Position numbers and translations under genes: made by a program. Source: Malachius bipustulatus (Eukaryota > Arthropoda > Insecta > Coleoptera > Melyridae). Taken from it: a stretch of 64,000 bases of DNA. The stretch spans positions 58,308,598 through 58,372,597 of the forward strand of contig OU342631.1 of NCBI GenBank assembly GCA_910589415.1, given 5' to 3'. The notes under the pieces are model-generated. The model was not told the DNA's origin and did not search any database. It worked only from the letters and a program-made list of their open reading frames with translations. Each line of letters begins with the position of its first letter. Positions within the stretch are counted from its first letter, which is position 1. Shown here in pieces: positions 52,504-63,900 of this stretch.

Positions 52504-52616
52504 TATGCAACAAGTGCATAAAGTGGTACTTTTTTTCACGACTGGGAAGTTTGACCGCAGGCGAATGCGGTAAGCCCAGAAGTGAAAAAAAGGCACTTTA
52601 TGCATATGTTGCATAC
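52504..52616. repeat. Short hairpin, about 110 bp
   Basis: ATGCAACAAGTGCATAAAGT and GCACTTTATGCATATGTTGC are inverted, as are TACTTTTTTTCAC and GTGAAAAAAAGGC, around a TTGACCGC...GCGGTAAG loop. Probably a small MITE. Confidence 0.6.
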
Positions 52617-53709
52617 AAAATTTTATCTACGAGTGACTTAAATTAGAACTAAAAGTTATTATTATAAAATAAAATCTTTCCAATGCATTCATATCTTATA
52701 TAAGTGTTTCTTTGAAGCTATTAAGGCTTTTTTCATCACGTCAGTTCATAAAGGTGACATATTGCTTCTTTAGATTTTTGAGGTAGGTACCTAACAGATT
52801 TTGTGCAGTCATATTTGATTGAATAATAATTTCTTCTAGTGCGGAAGATATTACATTTATGATTAAATGTAAACATAAAATGTGTCAATTATATAGCCAA
52901 ATTTGATTGAAAAATAGTTTCTTGTGGGAAGAAGATATTTCATTCATTGAATCATCTACAAAGGTATCCATTTTAGGTAACTAAACGACGCAAAACACAA
53001 AATATTAATTGTAGGTACATAGATCTGGCGCTCTGCTAATAAATTGCGACGTTTCTCTAGTATAGGTTGATGTCAATAAGCATTTGGAGCGGTTGGCATC
53101 GGGATACTATGTAATTCAGCGTTCAGCGTCTCGTATTGCAGTGCGAACGCCCCGATCGAGCCAGCCAACTGAGCCGAGCTCACCAGAGAAGAAGATGCCA
53201 CCGTCTCCACTTTAGAAAAGGGTTTTGGTCATTATTTACATCCGGGTATCCTACAGTTTCACTATGGCACCTATATAGGGGTGGAGGACGTACCTATAGT
53301 AACATCAGGAAGGTATTCATTTGCTTTGCAAATGCATGGTTAGGCAAAAAAAACGGCATTAAAAATCGGAAACGTATAAGTTAAAAAATCGGAAACGTAT
53401 AAGTTAAAGAAAAAAAACATTTTATTAGCTTAAGATCAAAACTCTCAATGTTCGCTTAGCAATAAAAGCCGCAAAGCTTCTATTTGTTCAAAAAACAGTA
53501 TATCCTTGAAGGTTATCTTGCAGTTAGAGCTAAATGAGCATTGATCGGTAAATAAAAATAGTTTTTCAAAATTACGAAGCAGAATTAACTTAGTCCACCA
53601 TTTGTTGGACATAGGATGTTATTTGAAAGCAGAACTAGTATAAGTCCTAACACAACACTAACATAGGTTACCTTATGGTAATAAGCGTAGTTCTGCATTG
53701 AAAATTATT

Positions 53710-53710
<1 letters not shown>
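52617..53710. other. Mostly featureless; one short tandem duplication
   Basis: 53361-53406 is a perfect duplication of AAAAATCGGAAACGTATAAG plus TTA. CAGAACTA...AAGTCCTAAC near 53632 is the inverse of the CTTAGGATAGTTCTGCA words at 54925-55100. No gene. Confidence 0.5.

Positions 53711-53746
<36 letters not shown>
53711..53746 (-). repeat. (ATT)n tail of a LINE
   Basis: About 12 ATT units read on the minus strand, directly after GGACAATAAACT (an AATAAA signal). A simple-repeat 3' end is normal for several LINE clades. Confidence 0.8.
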
Positions 53747-54905
53747 GTTTATTGTCCAACAGAACGAAAGCCCCAATTAATGGACAAGCTATATTATAAC
53801 AAGCATCAATTATAAAACATCAATAATAAATAAAGTAAATCGAACATAATATAGATACAGGATTTAAATAACGCAATAAAGTAAATTAAAAATACAGATC
53901 CACATGTTCCTTCAGTTCCTTAATTGACGTGTGTGAGATATCACAGACTGATGATATTCTGTTAAATAAAATTGACATTACATAAATAGGAGATCTCTTC
54001 ATTAGGTTGGTATTTGCACGGGGACACACGAAAGCAGACATATCTCTGCTACCAGGTCTGGGCACCCGGAAGTTTATTTGGCTCAGAATCTTTGAGCAGT
54101 CTACATGATTACTTAGGATTTTATAAAGAAAAATCAAACAGGCAACAATTCGCCGCTTTTCCAAAGACATAATCTCGAACTCCCCGAGCAAAAGATTATG
54201 ATCAAAACCCTGGCACGGATACAAATTATGAGTCCTAAAGTAAATATATTTTAAGAATCTCCTCTGGACTCCTTCCAATAAATTTTTTTGCACATTGTAA
54301 ATAGGCCACCAGATCAGAGAGCAATATTCCAGCTTTGACCTAACAAATGCAAAGTAGAGTCTCTTTAGGGTCTCAACACTGCTGAATGAGTCGGAGTTGC
54401 GTACTATAAATCCGAGGACACGGTAGGAAGATCTAACGATATTTTCGACGTGAGACGAGAATGATAAATGAGAATCGAACTCCACGCCCAGATCCTTGAC
54501 TGAATTGCCTCTAGTGATGACTATTGAGTCGAATCTATAGTCAAACACTATTGGTGTCTTACATCTAGTGTAACTAATCACACTACACTTTCCAACATTC
54601 AGCGACAGTCTATTAATACTGCACCAAGCTAAAAGAGTATTAATATCATTTTGTAAGATAACACAGTCAGCCTCACTTCCTATCGATCGAAACATCTTAA
54701 AATCATCAGCATAAAGCAAACATTCACACTTAATTCGTCTAGGGAGGTCATTTATGAAAATAATGAACAAAAGTGGGCCTAAAATGGAGCCTTGAGGGAC
54801 ACCTGAACCACCCGTGTACATTTCAGAAGTGTAACCTTTGTGGCATACAAAATACTGACGATTATTTAAATAAGAAGATAAGTATTTACTGGAGCATTGA
54901 CATAG
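53747..54905 (-). pseudogene. 5'-truncated LINE: RT C-terminal half
   Basis: The coding frame runs from about 54905 to 53886. It begins inside the RT (CSSKYLSSYLNNRQYFVCHK), then GGSGVPQGSILGPLLFIIFI, LLYADDFKMF with the YADD motif, SINRLSLNVGKCSVISYTR, VKDLGVEFDSHLSFSSHVEN, and the C-terminal SKLEYCSLIWWPIYNVQKNL to IKELKEHVDLYF*. The frame has no stop, so this copy is relatively young. Codons upstream of 54905 (to 55043) are flanking repeat sequence read through by chance. Jockey/RTE-like affinity not resolved further. Confidence 0.88.
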
Positions 54906-55625
54906 GTTCTTTCTCGCGAACTTAGGATAGTTCTGCACTAAAAATTTGAGCACCCTTGGACATAGACTTATTTGTAATTTACCGTATACGGGATAAATAT
55001 AATTATTAGGACTTAGATTAGTTCTGCATTCGATCGGCGACACCTTACTCTATTGTTTTGTATAAAAAAAATCATTTTTGGCAAAAATGGACTTAGGCTA
55101 GTTCTGTTTTAAAGTGACGAAATGCAAAATTCAAAATAATAATTGTGCTACTGTTAATCTCGAAGATATTCCTTGCCCTGAAAGTTAAGAAACAAATAAG
55201 AACGCGACCGTAGTGTCAAAGAGGTCTTAGTTGTGACCTTAATATTAATTTGTAATGGCTGTTTTTAGCTTCTTACCCACCCAGCACCCCTATTTCGGTT
55301 CTCGGTCCCGAAAAAATTGATGGAACTTAGCATACGTGGATGTAAATATTTACCAGGGTTTTAAACAATAGTTAGGTATTATTTTTAAATTTATTTGTTA
55401 TGAGTGATTTTCATGATTTTAATTATTTTTGAGAGTAATTGTAACAGAACCAACAGATTTTATCACCATCTAATCAACATCTTTATTCAAGTTCTTCTAA
55501 AAATGTCCAATTTTATTATTATTTTATCACAATATGAATTTTACGGACTCTGTTAAGCTGACAACTGTCCGGATGATGGGTTAATTACCCGAAACCGGTC
55601 AACAGACTATTCATAAATATACAGA
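54906..55625. repeat. Degenerate CTTAG(N)TAGTTCTG repeats and a Penelope-like tail motif
   Basis: GAACTTAGGATAGTTCTGCA (54919), GACTTAGATTAGTTCTGCAT (55010) and GACTTAGGCTAGTTCTGTTT (55089) recur at 75-90-bp spacing; inverse forms lie at about 53580 and 53632. At 55567-55606, GTCCGGATGATGGGTTAATT followed by ACCCGAAACCGG resembles the tail motif in the Penelope-like arms. 55150-55550 has no feature. Confidence 0.5.
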
Positions 55626-56794
55626 TGTCCCGTAATTAGCGTGCAATACTGAAACAGCAGATTGTATTTTTAAAAATATGAAAAAAAATTCCTATAAAAA
55701 TAGGTCGAGAAATGCTTCCTAAGGGGGCTACAGCCCCCGAAAGGGGAGCCCAAGAAGATGGTTTTTATTTAATATCTCCGAACCCGTTCAAGATAGAAAA
55801 GTGGAATTTTGTCAATTTTGTGGATTTATCAAACTTTTTATGGCCAATAAGATGCAATTAATTACAACAATTTTAAAATTTCCATTAGGGGGGGTCAGAT
55901 AGGTGAGGAGTGAGGTTAAAACCACCCTAACTTTTTTTGTACGTACCTTGTGCCGGGATTTGATATCAGATTAAGAAATGTTGAAGTTTTCTACACAAAA
56001 AAGGTCGTCTTGCTGAATTTCGATAACATGTACCGTTTTCGCTTAAAATCAATTTGAAAATTACCTTACATGACATAAAAATTCATAATGAAACACAACT
56101 AGAGAAAAATATTCAATGTTGGCCATGGATCACTGGATGTAATAAGTGACAGGTTGTTTGAAAATTGTGTTTCACACTAATTAAGCAGAAGAAAAAGGAA
56201 ATTCATTCAGTACTGTTTTGTAAAAATAGAAAATTTCACAAACCAAGAGCTGGCTGACATGCACTTCGTGTATGGATTCTGCGATGGTCATGCTCTGGCG
56301 GCTTAGCATAAATACCGACGACGATTTCCAAACCGAAGATAGTTGTGTTTCATTATGAATTTTTATGCCATGTAAGGTAATTTTCAAATCGATTTTAAGC
56401 GAAAACAGTGCATGTTATCGAAATTTAACAGGACGACCTTTTTTGTGTACAACATTTCATAATCTGATATCAAATCCTGGCACGAGGTACGTACAAAAAA
56501 GTTAAGCTGGTTTTAACCTCACTCTTCACCTATCCGACCCCCCCTAATGAATTTTTTTTTTAATTGTTGTAATTGCATCTTATTGGTCATAAAAAGTTTG
56601 ATAAATTTCCAAAATTTCACTTTTCTATTTGAACGGGTTCGGAGATATAAAATAAAAACCATCTTCATGGGCTCCCCTTTCGGGGGCTGTAGCCCCCTTA
56701 GGAGGCATTTCTCGACCTATTTTCATAGGAACTTTTTTTCATATTTTTGAAAATAGAATCTGCTGTTTCAGTATTGCACGCTAATTACGGGACT
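55626..56794. mobile_element. Foldback MITE, 1.17 kb
   Basis: Arms GTCCCGTAATTAGCGTGCAA and TTGCACGCTAATTACGGGAC are perfect at the ends. Inner arms include GGGGGCTACAGCCCCCGAAA versus its inverse near 56680 and GGGGGGGTCAGATAGGTGA-type words versus CCTATCCGACCCCCCC near 56530. The central part (56050-56350) also pairs. No gene. Confidence 0.75.
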
Positions 56795-57250
56795 GTGATA
56801 TTTTATACTCATTTGACCCTAAATCAAGTGTTTTTTTTATCCTGTTGAGTATACTATGGCCAATTATATTATATTATTTATTTATATACAATATTCATTA
56901 TTTATATACGGCACAGGACCTTTCCGACCCGTTGGGCAAAACTATACTCAGTCTTTTTGACTTGGGTTTTAGTATGATCATAGATGAACATAGGCCATAA
57001 TTATAGTTGTTTATGAGTGTCTACATTATTTTTTCAATATGGAAAGCCGAGGTAAAAGAATTGTTAAGCCGATATTTTATTTTATTTTTTTTATATATTT
57101 AAAGTCAACGGGTTTAATGTTTAATCCCTTTTCAATACAAATAATAACAAATATAAACAGCGTAGTTACAAGTATTATTCTTAATAGTAGTGATTAACAA
57201 GCTCCCTTAATTTATTCTTAAATATTGACCTAGGCTGTTAATACAATATA
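56795..57250. other. No recognisable feature
   Basis: A+T-rich noncoding DNA between two foldbacks. Confidence 0.45.
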
Positions 57251-58000
57251 CAGGGTGATTCATAATATGTGTGCAGGACTTCAGGATGTGATGGCTCGTT
57301 CAAAAATATGAAAAAAGTTCCCATTAACATGGGTCCACAAAATAACCGTGTTCGAGATACAAGATGTAAAAAAATTATTTATTTTCAGTTTTCTGACAAT
57401 ATCTCAGGAACTGTTTGAGATACAGAACCCAGCTTTTCTACACATCTTGTCATTAATATTATCTAAGTTAGAGGTCAAATTAAAAAAAAAATATTATGTG
57501 TCGCCTAAAATCCTAAAAAAAAATTATCAAAAATAAGTGATGTTTTTGTCCACAACAAAACATTTTGCCTCTTTTGTTTTTCATCATAAAATGCTGTTTT
57601 TCTCGAAAACAGTTCACATTAGAGTATTTAACCAAGAGTACCTTTTTTATGTAGAAAACATTGACAGTTTAAAATGTGCTTACACAATGCCAATTTTTGT
57701 CGTAGAAATTAGGGGCAAAAAAATTTCAAGCAACCCCAAAATCTCCGCCACTGCTGTATGAAATAAATTTAATCAGAGCTCAAAAAGTAAATAATATCAA
57801 TGATAAGATGTGTACAAAAATTCAATTTTATATCTGAAAGGGTTCCTGAGAAATCGTCAAAAAACTGAAAAAAATATATTTTTTCGATACCCTGTATCTC
57901 AAAAATGGAGGGTGTGCGGACCCATGTTGATGGGAATTTTTTTGCTATTTTTGAACGAACTATCATATCCTGAAGTCCTGCGCACATATTATGAATCATA
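57251..58000. mobile_element. Foldback MITE, 0.75 kb
   Basis: Left CAGGGTGATTCATAATATGT and CAGGACTTCAGGATGTGATG, right with the inverses GAAGTCCTGCGCACATATTA and TGATTCAT. Inner words such as CCATTAACATGGGTCCACA pair with TGCGGACCCATGTTGATGG. Weak ORFs at 57348-57761 are part of the arms. TA context at the left end. Confidence 0.7.
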
Positions 58001-58433
58001 TCATATATTACACTATTGTATTATTCTAATTTTCCCCCAAAGTACACGATACAGGTCTTTTAAGGCCTATATTAAAATTTTTCTCCTATGCCAACGATAC
58101 GGGTCTTCTAAGACCTGTCCTGATGCAACTGAATGTTTTTCTTTTAATTTTATACTAACAATAATGGGGTTAGTTATCGACTTGTATGCCTTAGTTCCTT
58201 ATTATTCGGATAGATAAGCTTATGTTTTGCACAAGAGCCCTAAAAGACCCATACCGTAAATTTAAACGTATCGGCATGTGCCCTTAAAGACCTATTTCGT
58301 TCGAATGAAAACACCAAAAACATCGCTGCCGTCGTCAACGTGTTAAATAAAATGCACTCTTCTTGTTCAAAATTGCAATTAAGTTCACATCCGCTCCATA
58401 CAAAGTCAATTCTTTTTAATATACCGGGTGTCC
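58001..58433. other. No gene; short repeated ACGATAC(A/G)GGTCTT words
   Basis: CGATACAGGTCTTTTAAGGC (58048) and CGATACGGGTCTTCTAAGAC (58094) are a short direct repeat. Otherwise featureless. Confidence 0.4.
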
Positions 58434-59277
58434 CATTAGTGCGGGATTCTTCTCTGGCAGCTTCACTTTTGAAGCTATAAAAAAAGATGAGGGAGAAAAA
58501 TTGTATGGTTTGAAGAGACCTTCAACCTAAAATAATTTTCAGCTACACAGGATGGCCCAATATCGCTGTACGCCTTACAACTTTGTTATTTTAAATAGGA
58601 CACCCTATATATTATTACATTTTCAGATTATCTGAAAAAAATCAGTAAGAATGGTTTTCACAGTTTCAGTATCATGTGAATAGTTTTTGAGTTATAAACA
58701 AGTGAAAATTGCCATTTTCCATTTTCAAAGCTGCTTGCAATGAAAACGGCTCAAGACAGCAGAAAAAGGTTTACATGTCCCTATCTTAACTTTTTACAAG
58801 GTATCCTATGATGTGGATGAAATTGTTATACAGGGTGATGAAAATTTTCAGATTTTTCATCACCCTGTATAACAATTTCATCCACATCATAGGATACCTT
58901 GTAAAAAGTTAAGATAGAGACATGTAAACCTTTTTCTGCTGTCTTGAGCCGTTTTCATTGTCAACTGTTTTGAAAATGGAAAATGGCAATTTTCACTTGT
59001 TTATAACTCAAAAACTATTCACATTATACTGAAACTGTGAAAACCATTCTTACTGATTTTTTTCAGATAATCTGAAAATGTAATAATATATAGGGTGTCC
59101 TATTTAAAATAACAAAGTTGTAAGGCGTACAGCGATATTGGGCCATCCTGTGTAGCTGAAAATTATTTTAGGTTGATGAAGGTCTCTTCAAACCATACAA
59201 TTTTTCTCCCTCATCTTTTTTTATAGCTTGAAAAGTGAAGCTGCCAGAGAAGAATCCCGCACTAATGGGACACCCGG
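58434..59277. mobile_element. Near-perfect palindromic MITE, 844 bp
   Basis: CCGGGTGTCCCATTAGTGCG to CGCACTAATGGGACACCCGG, flanked by TA on both sides (58432-58433, 59278-59279). The arms match almost base for base to the centre (about 58855), including GGATGGCCCAATATCGCTGT and TTTACATGTCCCTATCTTAA. A transcript would form a hairpin of about 400 bp. Confidence 0.85.
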
Positions 59278-59322
59278 TATATTAGATTTATTTTAACATC
59301 GCCAGTTTTAATACAGACTATA

Positions 59323-60147
59323 CAGGGTTATTCACGGTATACGCCACGGAAGATTATGGCCGTGTCTCTGGATTTTAGGATCTTTTTATTTTTGGAGTGG
59401 ATAGAGACCCGGCAGAGGTACGTTTTAAAATTATATTCATAATGTACAGGGTGTCCCAAAAGCATGAAACATATCAAAGTTATGTTTTTTTTTTTAATGG
59501 AATGCTCCTATGTTATTGCATTGAAGTTTTTGAGTTATAAACAAGTGAAAATCGTCATTTTTCAAGTTCAAGGCCCTGTACAACGAAAACAGTTCATGGT
59601 AGAGAAAAACGGCTTACATGTCCCTATTTTAACTTTTCATGTACTATCCTATGGTATAAAAGCATTTGTACTTTCTTTGATTTTTTTATTTGTCGACGCG
59701 TAGAGAAATCTCAGAATTTTTCAAATTTTTTATCACCCTGTACAAACATTTCATCTACATCATAGGATAGTGCATGAAAACTTAAAATAGGGACATGTAA
59801 GCCGGTTTTCTCTATCTTAAGCCGTTTTCCTTGTACAGGGCCTTGAACTTGAAAAATGACGATTTTCACCTGTTTATAACTCACAAACTTCTGAATTTAA
59901 ACACCAACTGTAAAAGCCAATCTTCTTTTTTCTTCCCAGGCAATCTAAAAATGCAATAACATAGGAGCATTCCATTTAAAAAAAACCTAACTTTGATATG
60001 TTTCATGCTTTTGGGACAGCCTGTACATTATGAATATAATTTTAAAACGTACCTCTGCCGGGTCTCTATCCACTCCAAAAATAAAAAGATCCTAAAATCC
60101 AGAGATACGGCCATAATCTTCCGTGGCGTATACCGTGAATAACCCTG
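59323..60147. mobile_element. Palindromic MITE with a second palindromic MITE inside
   Basis: Outer ends CAGGGTTATTCACGGTATAC and GTATACCGTGAATAACCCTG, TA-flanked (59321-59322, 60148-60149). At 59447-60023 lies an inner pair, CAGGGTGTCCCAAAAGCATG and CATGCTTTTGGGACAGCCTG, also TA-flanked, belonging to the GGCATATCAAAG-related family. The outer arms outside it (TCTGGATTTTAGGATCTTTT and its inverse) are about 120 bp each. Confidence 0.85.
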
Positions 60148-60243
60148 TATAGTAATGAAGAATAACATGAAATTACATTACTAATAAGTAAATATAAATA
60201 TTGCTAACATGACAGAATCGTGGAGCTATAGATCATCAGTGGG

Positions 60244-60445
60244 TATTATAAAGGCTCATTAAGTTAAGGGACAGATTTCTGTGACCGTTTTTGAAGCTAA
60301 TGTAGACGTCAAATTACTTTTAGTACCATTTTTGAAATCCCTTTTATGCTGAGAATAACTAAATTGCAATATTTTTCGCCTATAGTTGATGCTTTCTTCA
60401 GAAATGGCCACTGAAATCTGCCCATTAACTTAATGAGCCTTTATA
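60244..60445. mobile_element. About 200-bp MITE, TATTATAAAGGC family, copy 2
   Basis: Same orientation and length as 44709-44913. TIRs TATTATAAAGGCTCATTAAG and CTTAATGAGCCTTTATA. Same inner words ACAGATTTCTGTG and TTCTTCAGAAATGGCCAC. Confidence 0.75.
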
Positions 60446-61883
60446 CTCCTGTGTGATTAGTCTTATAAAAAGGAACTATCAAAAGAGCTGGCTTTTCTTG
60501 CATGAATCCTTCGAATGATCATTAAGGATTAAAAATGCTATAACATTAGAGGGTTGAAATCGGAGATAGGGGTGAAACTGCACCCCTTTCAGCTTTTTAA
60601 TTACATCTAGAAAAGAAGCATCATTCAGGTACAGTTACTAGGGAATTTTTTGTAGATAATGTGATTATACATGAAAATAGTTTATTTAAAAAAATTAGAA
60701 AACATTTCTTGTGTAAAAAATATTTAAGAAAATAATTTGAAAAAAGCAAAAAATCATTTTTTTCTTTTAATTTTTTTTGCATATACATAACTTTATTCTG
60801 AGCCTGAGCAGAGATAGATATAGGCATTGCTTCACAGAAAAACAAGTAGAAGAAATTTCCTTCAAAATGGTGGGTCAAAAAATGATTTTTTGTATAAAAA
60901 CTGACGGAGAAACTGAGCTCAAATTTAGGCTCGAACTTTATTCGATTTTTATAGTATTTTCCTTGATATCATTTTAACTCTTATTTTTTACAACAACATT
61001 AATTATTTTTATGCAATAAAAAAAGTACTTCAATTAAATTTGTAAATCAATATTTGTACGAATTTATAAAACTGTGATCGGTTTCAATTATTCTATAAAT
61101 TATTATTTATAATTAATAATATAAAAATAATTAATAATTATTCTTAAAAATTGTTTTGTTAAATGCATAATAAAAAATAGAATTAATTGACTTTGAATTG
61201 AATTGAAATTGAATTAATTAATTAGTTAACAAATCAATTTTAGGATTTTTTATCGTTAGTCATAAAAAGAATAATGTGACTTACTTCAACCAATGGAAAA
61301 ATAATCGATATGTGTAGGTACCTCGGTGGAAAAGTTCATTCCCAGACTCCTGTGTTGCTGAACTTGGCTGGCGATTCTCCTATTCAGTAGTTTACACAGT
61401 CGTCCAAAAATGCTTTCGGGTAACGCGGAGGACTTGCATTTTCTTTAAAATTTCGGATACAGACAGGCTACACTCTTTCCAGATAAAGGACAGTTTGGAA
61501 AATCATGCAATTTTGTTCCGAATAAAGCAGATTCCAGATAATCGCGATCCGTATAATCGAGCTTCTAGTGTATTTAAGTTGTAAAGTTATGCATAAAAAA
61601 AATTAAAAAATATATTTTTTCTAAATTACTTTCTAAAAAAATTTACACAATTAATTTTTTCTAATTTTTTTAAATATACTATTTCAATGTAAAATCGCAT
61701 TACATACAAAAAATTCTTTATTAACTATACCTGAATTTTGCTTCGATTTCTAGATATAATTGAAAAACTGAAAGGGGTGCATATTCACCCCTATTTTCAA
61801 TTTACCCTCTAATTTGATAGTACTGGCGATGTTTTAATTCTTAATGACCATTTGAAGGATTCATGCAATAAAAACCCGCACTT
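60446..61883. other. Noncoding; imperfect inverted similarity at its edges
   Basis: TGCATGAATCCTTCGAATGA near 60500 is matched inversely by TCATTTGAAGGATTCATGCA... near 61845, and GAGGGTTGAAATCGGAGATA near 60550 by the inverse region at about 61785-61806. So 60495-61870 is probably a diverged 1.4-kb foldback. No ORF of interest. Confidence 0.5.
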
Positions 61884-62023
61884 TTAGTGTATTTTTTAAC
61901 AAAAAAATACACTATTGAGGACGACATCACTTTTCGAAAATCCCAAACTCATCAAATGTCCACCGATCATGACCCCCAGATCACGAAAAAGTGGTTTTCC
62001 AAAATTCACCTGCCCACGATATA
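61884..62023 (-). repeat. Inverted copy of the 8957-9097 repeat
   Basis: TTGAGGACGACATCACTTTT, CCGATCATGACCCCCAGATC and CCAAAATTCACCTGCCCACG are reverse complements of the first copy, 53 kb away. Confidence 0.7.
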
Positions 62024-62072
62024 TATATATATATATAAATATATTTATATATATATTTATATATATATTTAT
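62024..62072. repeat. TA-rich microsatellite
   Basis: Alternating TA with interspersed AAATATATTT units. Confidence 0.85.
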
Positions 62073-63003
62073 TTCTCCAAAATCACGATTTTTCGATTTT
62101 CAAAACGCTCCTGTAGCTTTATCTTTCAAGATTAGTGAACGAAATTTTGGATTCTTGTAAAGCTTGGGAATGACTTTAGATTTTCGTTGAAAAAAAATCA
62201 AAAAGTCACGTTACTTCTACAGGGTGTCCTTTCAAAGTTCCCCAAATCCGGTCCTTGAGGCACGGTTTCTGGCCGCAGTTTTCAATCTAGGGGGCTGAAA
62301 TTTTTGTGAGAGTAAGATGTCCACAAGGAGTGGTCTGGTATTGCACTTGAGCAAAATCGGTCGAGCCGTTTCAAAATGGCGGCCATTTGAATTTTTTGAA
62401 CATTAACGGAAAATTGACAATTTTTTGAACCATTGTATGAGCAAGATGGCAAAAAAACTTTGAAATCAAATTAACAGGATTTGAAGAAAATTATTGGAAA
62501 TTTGAGTTAATGCAATAAAATTAGCATATTTTCCATTAATAAGCCAGTGTCGTGGGTAGGAAAAAGGGTGAAAATGTGTCAATTCTATAACCGTTTATGA
62601 GTCCATTTTTAAAGAAGTTGAACCGAAATTTTCCATTTTTTTTGCTTTAACATATAATTTGATGTCTTAGCTTCAATTCGCCTCGATTAATGTAGCACTT
62701 TAAACGAAAGATAAAAAAGTTTTTCGCTTGTGCAAAATTAGCTTACACTTTTATAAAATTATTAAATCGATGAAATGGTTCGCAATTTCTTTTTTATTTT
62801 TTTTCACATTCAATTATAAATGGTTCTGAAAATTAGAAGAGCAATCGCAACGACAATTAAATCACCTACATGCAGGTGAAAAAAGTATTCAAATTGGTTT
62901 TTTAATAACTAAGATATGACCAGTTTAAAAAATAAAATGAGTAGATGTAGGTACCTGACTTACTACATATATCTACCCCATCATCACTACAAATTCGAAA
63001 CGC
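62073..63003. repeat. Diverged repeat, partner of 63340-63620
   Basis: CGCTCCTGTAGCTTTATCTT (62106), TGGTCTGGTATTG (62332) and CCGTTTCAAAATGGCGGCCA (62368) match, with many changes, words at 63360, 63527 and 63559 in the same order. ACAGGGTGTCC at 62219 is a MITE-like end. The remaining part has no feature. Confidence 0.45.
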
Positions 63004-63078
63004 ACCGTGTGGCTCAGTTTGTTACATCCTTGACTCGCTAACTGTTGGAGCGGGTTCGCATCCACGAGAGGATCATTC
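63004..63078 (+). mobile_element. tRNA-like SINE head
   Basis: GTGTGGCTCAGTTTGTTA is box A-like and GGGTTCGCATCCACGAG box B-like about 40 nt later, a tRNA-like spacing. A poly-T stretch follows. It is too degenerate to be a working tRNA gene that I could name. Confidence 0.4.
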
Positions 63079-63900
63079 TTTTTTTTTTGTAGGTAGGTGG
63101 AGTTTTCACAAAAAAAATCGGATTATTTTTCATTAAATTCATTATAAAAAAAAATAGGAAGAAAATATTTATTATTGAATCGCATAAAAATACACTATTT
63201 CTGCGATTGATGCGCAAGAAGGTTTTTGATAGTTTCTTATTGCTCCGTTTATTAAGATACACTCAATAAATAGCCATTAACCATGAAAAGTTTAAGCGAG
63301 TGAATTAATTTGGTGGAGATAAAAGTTTTATATTATGTTTACTTCTCCATTTGAAGACGCCCCTGTAGCTTCATCTTTCAAGCTTTTGCTACAGAATTTT
63401 AAACACTTTTAAAATCTGTGAAGGACTGTGGTCCATTAAAAATTTAACTCGATCTTATCACTCGATTACAGATCGTAGTTTTCAATGTAGAGAACTGAAA
63501 TTTTTATAATAGTTGGATATCTGGCGGGAGTTGTCTGGTATTGTCTTTGAGAAATATCTGTCAAATCGTTTCAAAATGGCGTCCATTTGAACCTTTGTAA
63601 GAACTGCTATTTTTGAACACCTGAATATGCAAAGTTAACCATAACTTTTCAATAAAATCAACAGAATTAGAACGTATCTCCGGTTATACACTGGTGCCAA
63701 AAAGTTGCATTTTAATCATTAGTTTACCAATAATGTGAGTAGAATATCCATTTTAGGGCACGTTGTCAAAGAGTTCGAAACTACTCTGACTCTGCTTTTG
63801 TTTCTTCTTTAGTAGCACTGATTTGGAATTGAGATTTTTCCAAAATTACTTATCTCTGCTAATTTTATAATTTACGATAATTGAAAAATTTGTTATCTAG
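63079..63900. other. End of the synthetase intron
   Basis: Contains the second copy of the diverged repeat (63340-63620) and ends TTGTTATCTAG. No gene. Confidence 0.5.

Larger units (their letters stand above)
42917..63900 (+). other. First coding intron of the tyrosyl-tRNA synthetase gene
   Basis: 20,984 bp from GTAAGT (42917) to TTATCTAG (63900), phase 1. The adjoining codon is G|GT (Gly), and the protein reads [15 protein letters not shown] without gap, so the junction is firm. Nearly all its contents are mobile elements listed separately. 42917-43184 has no feature. The expected pre-mRNA contains several long inverted repeats. Confidence 0.92.

Noticed and set aside
57810..58217. 135-codon plus-strand ORF
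   Set aside because: It begins inside a foldback arm and runs into unrelated flank. Hydrophobic, low-complexity composition with no motif.
63004..63078. A functional tRNA gene
   Set aside because: Box A and B are recognisable but I could not fold a clean cloverleaf with acceptor pairing; a SINE head fits better.
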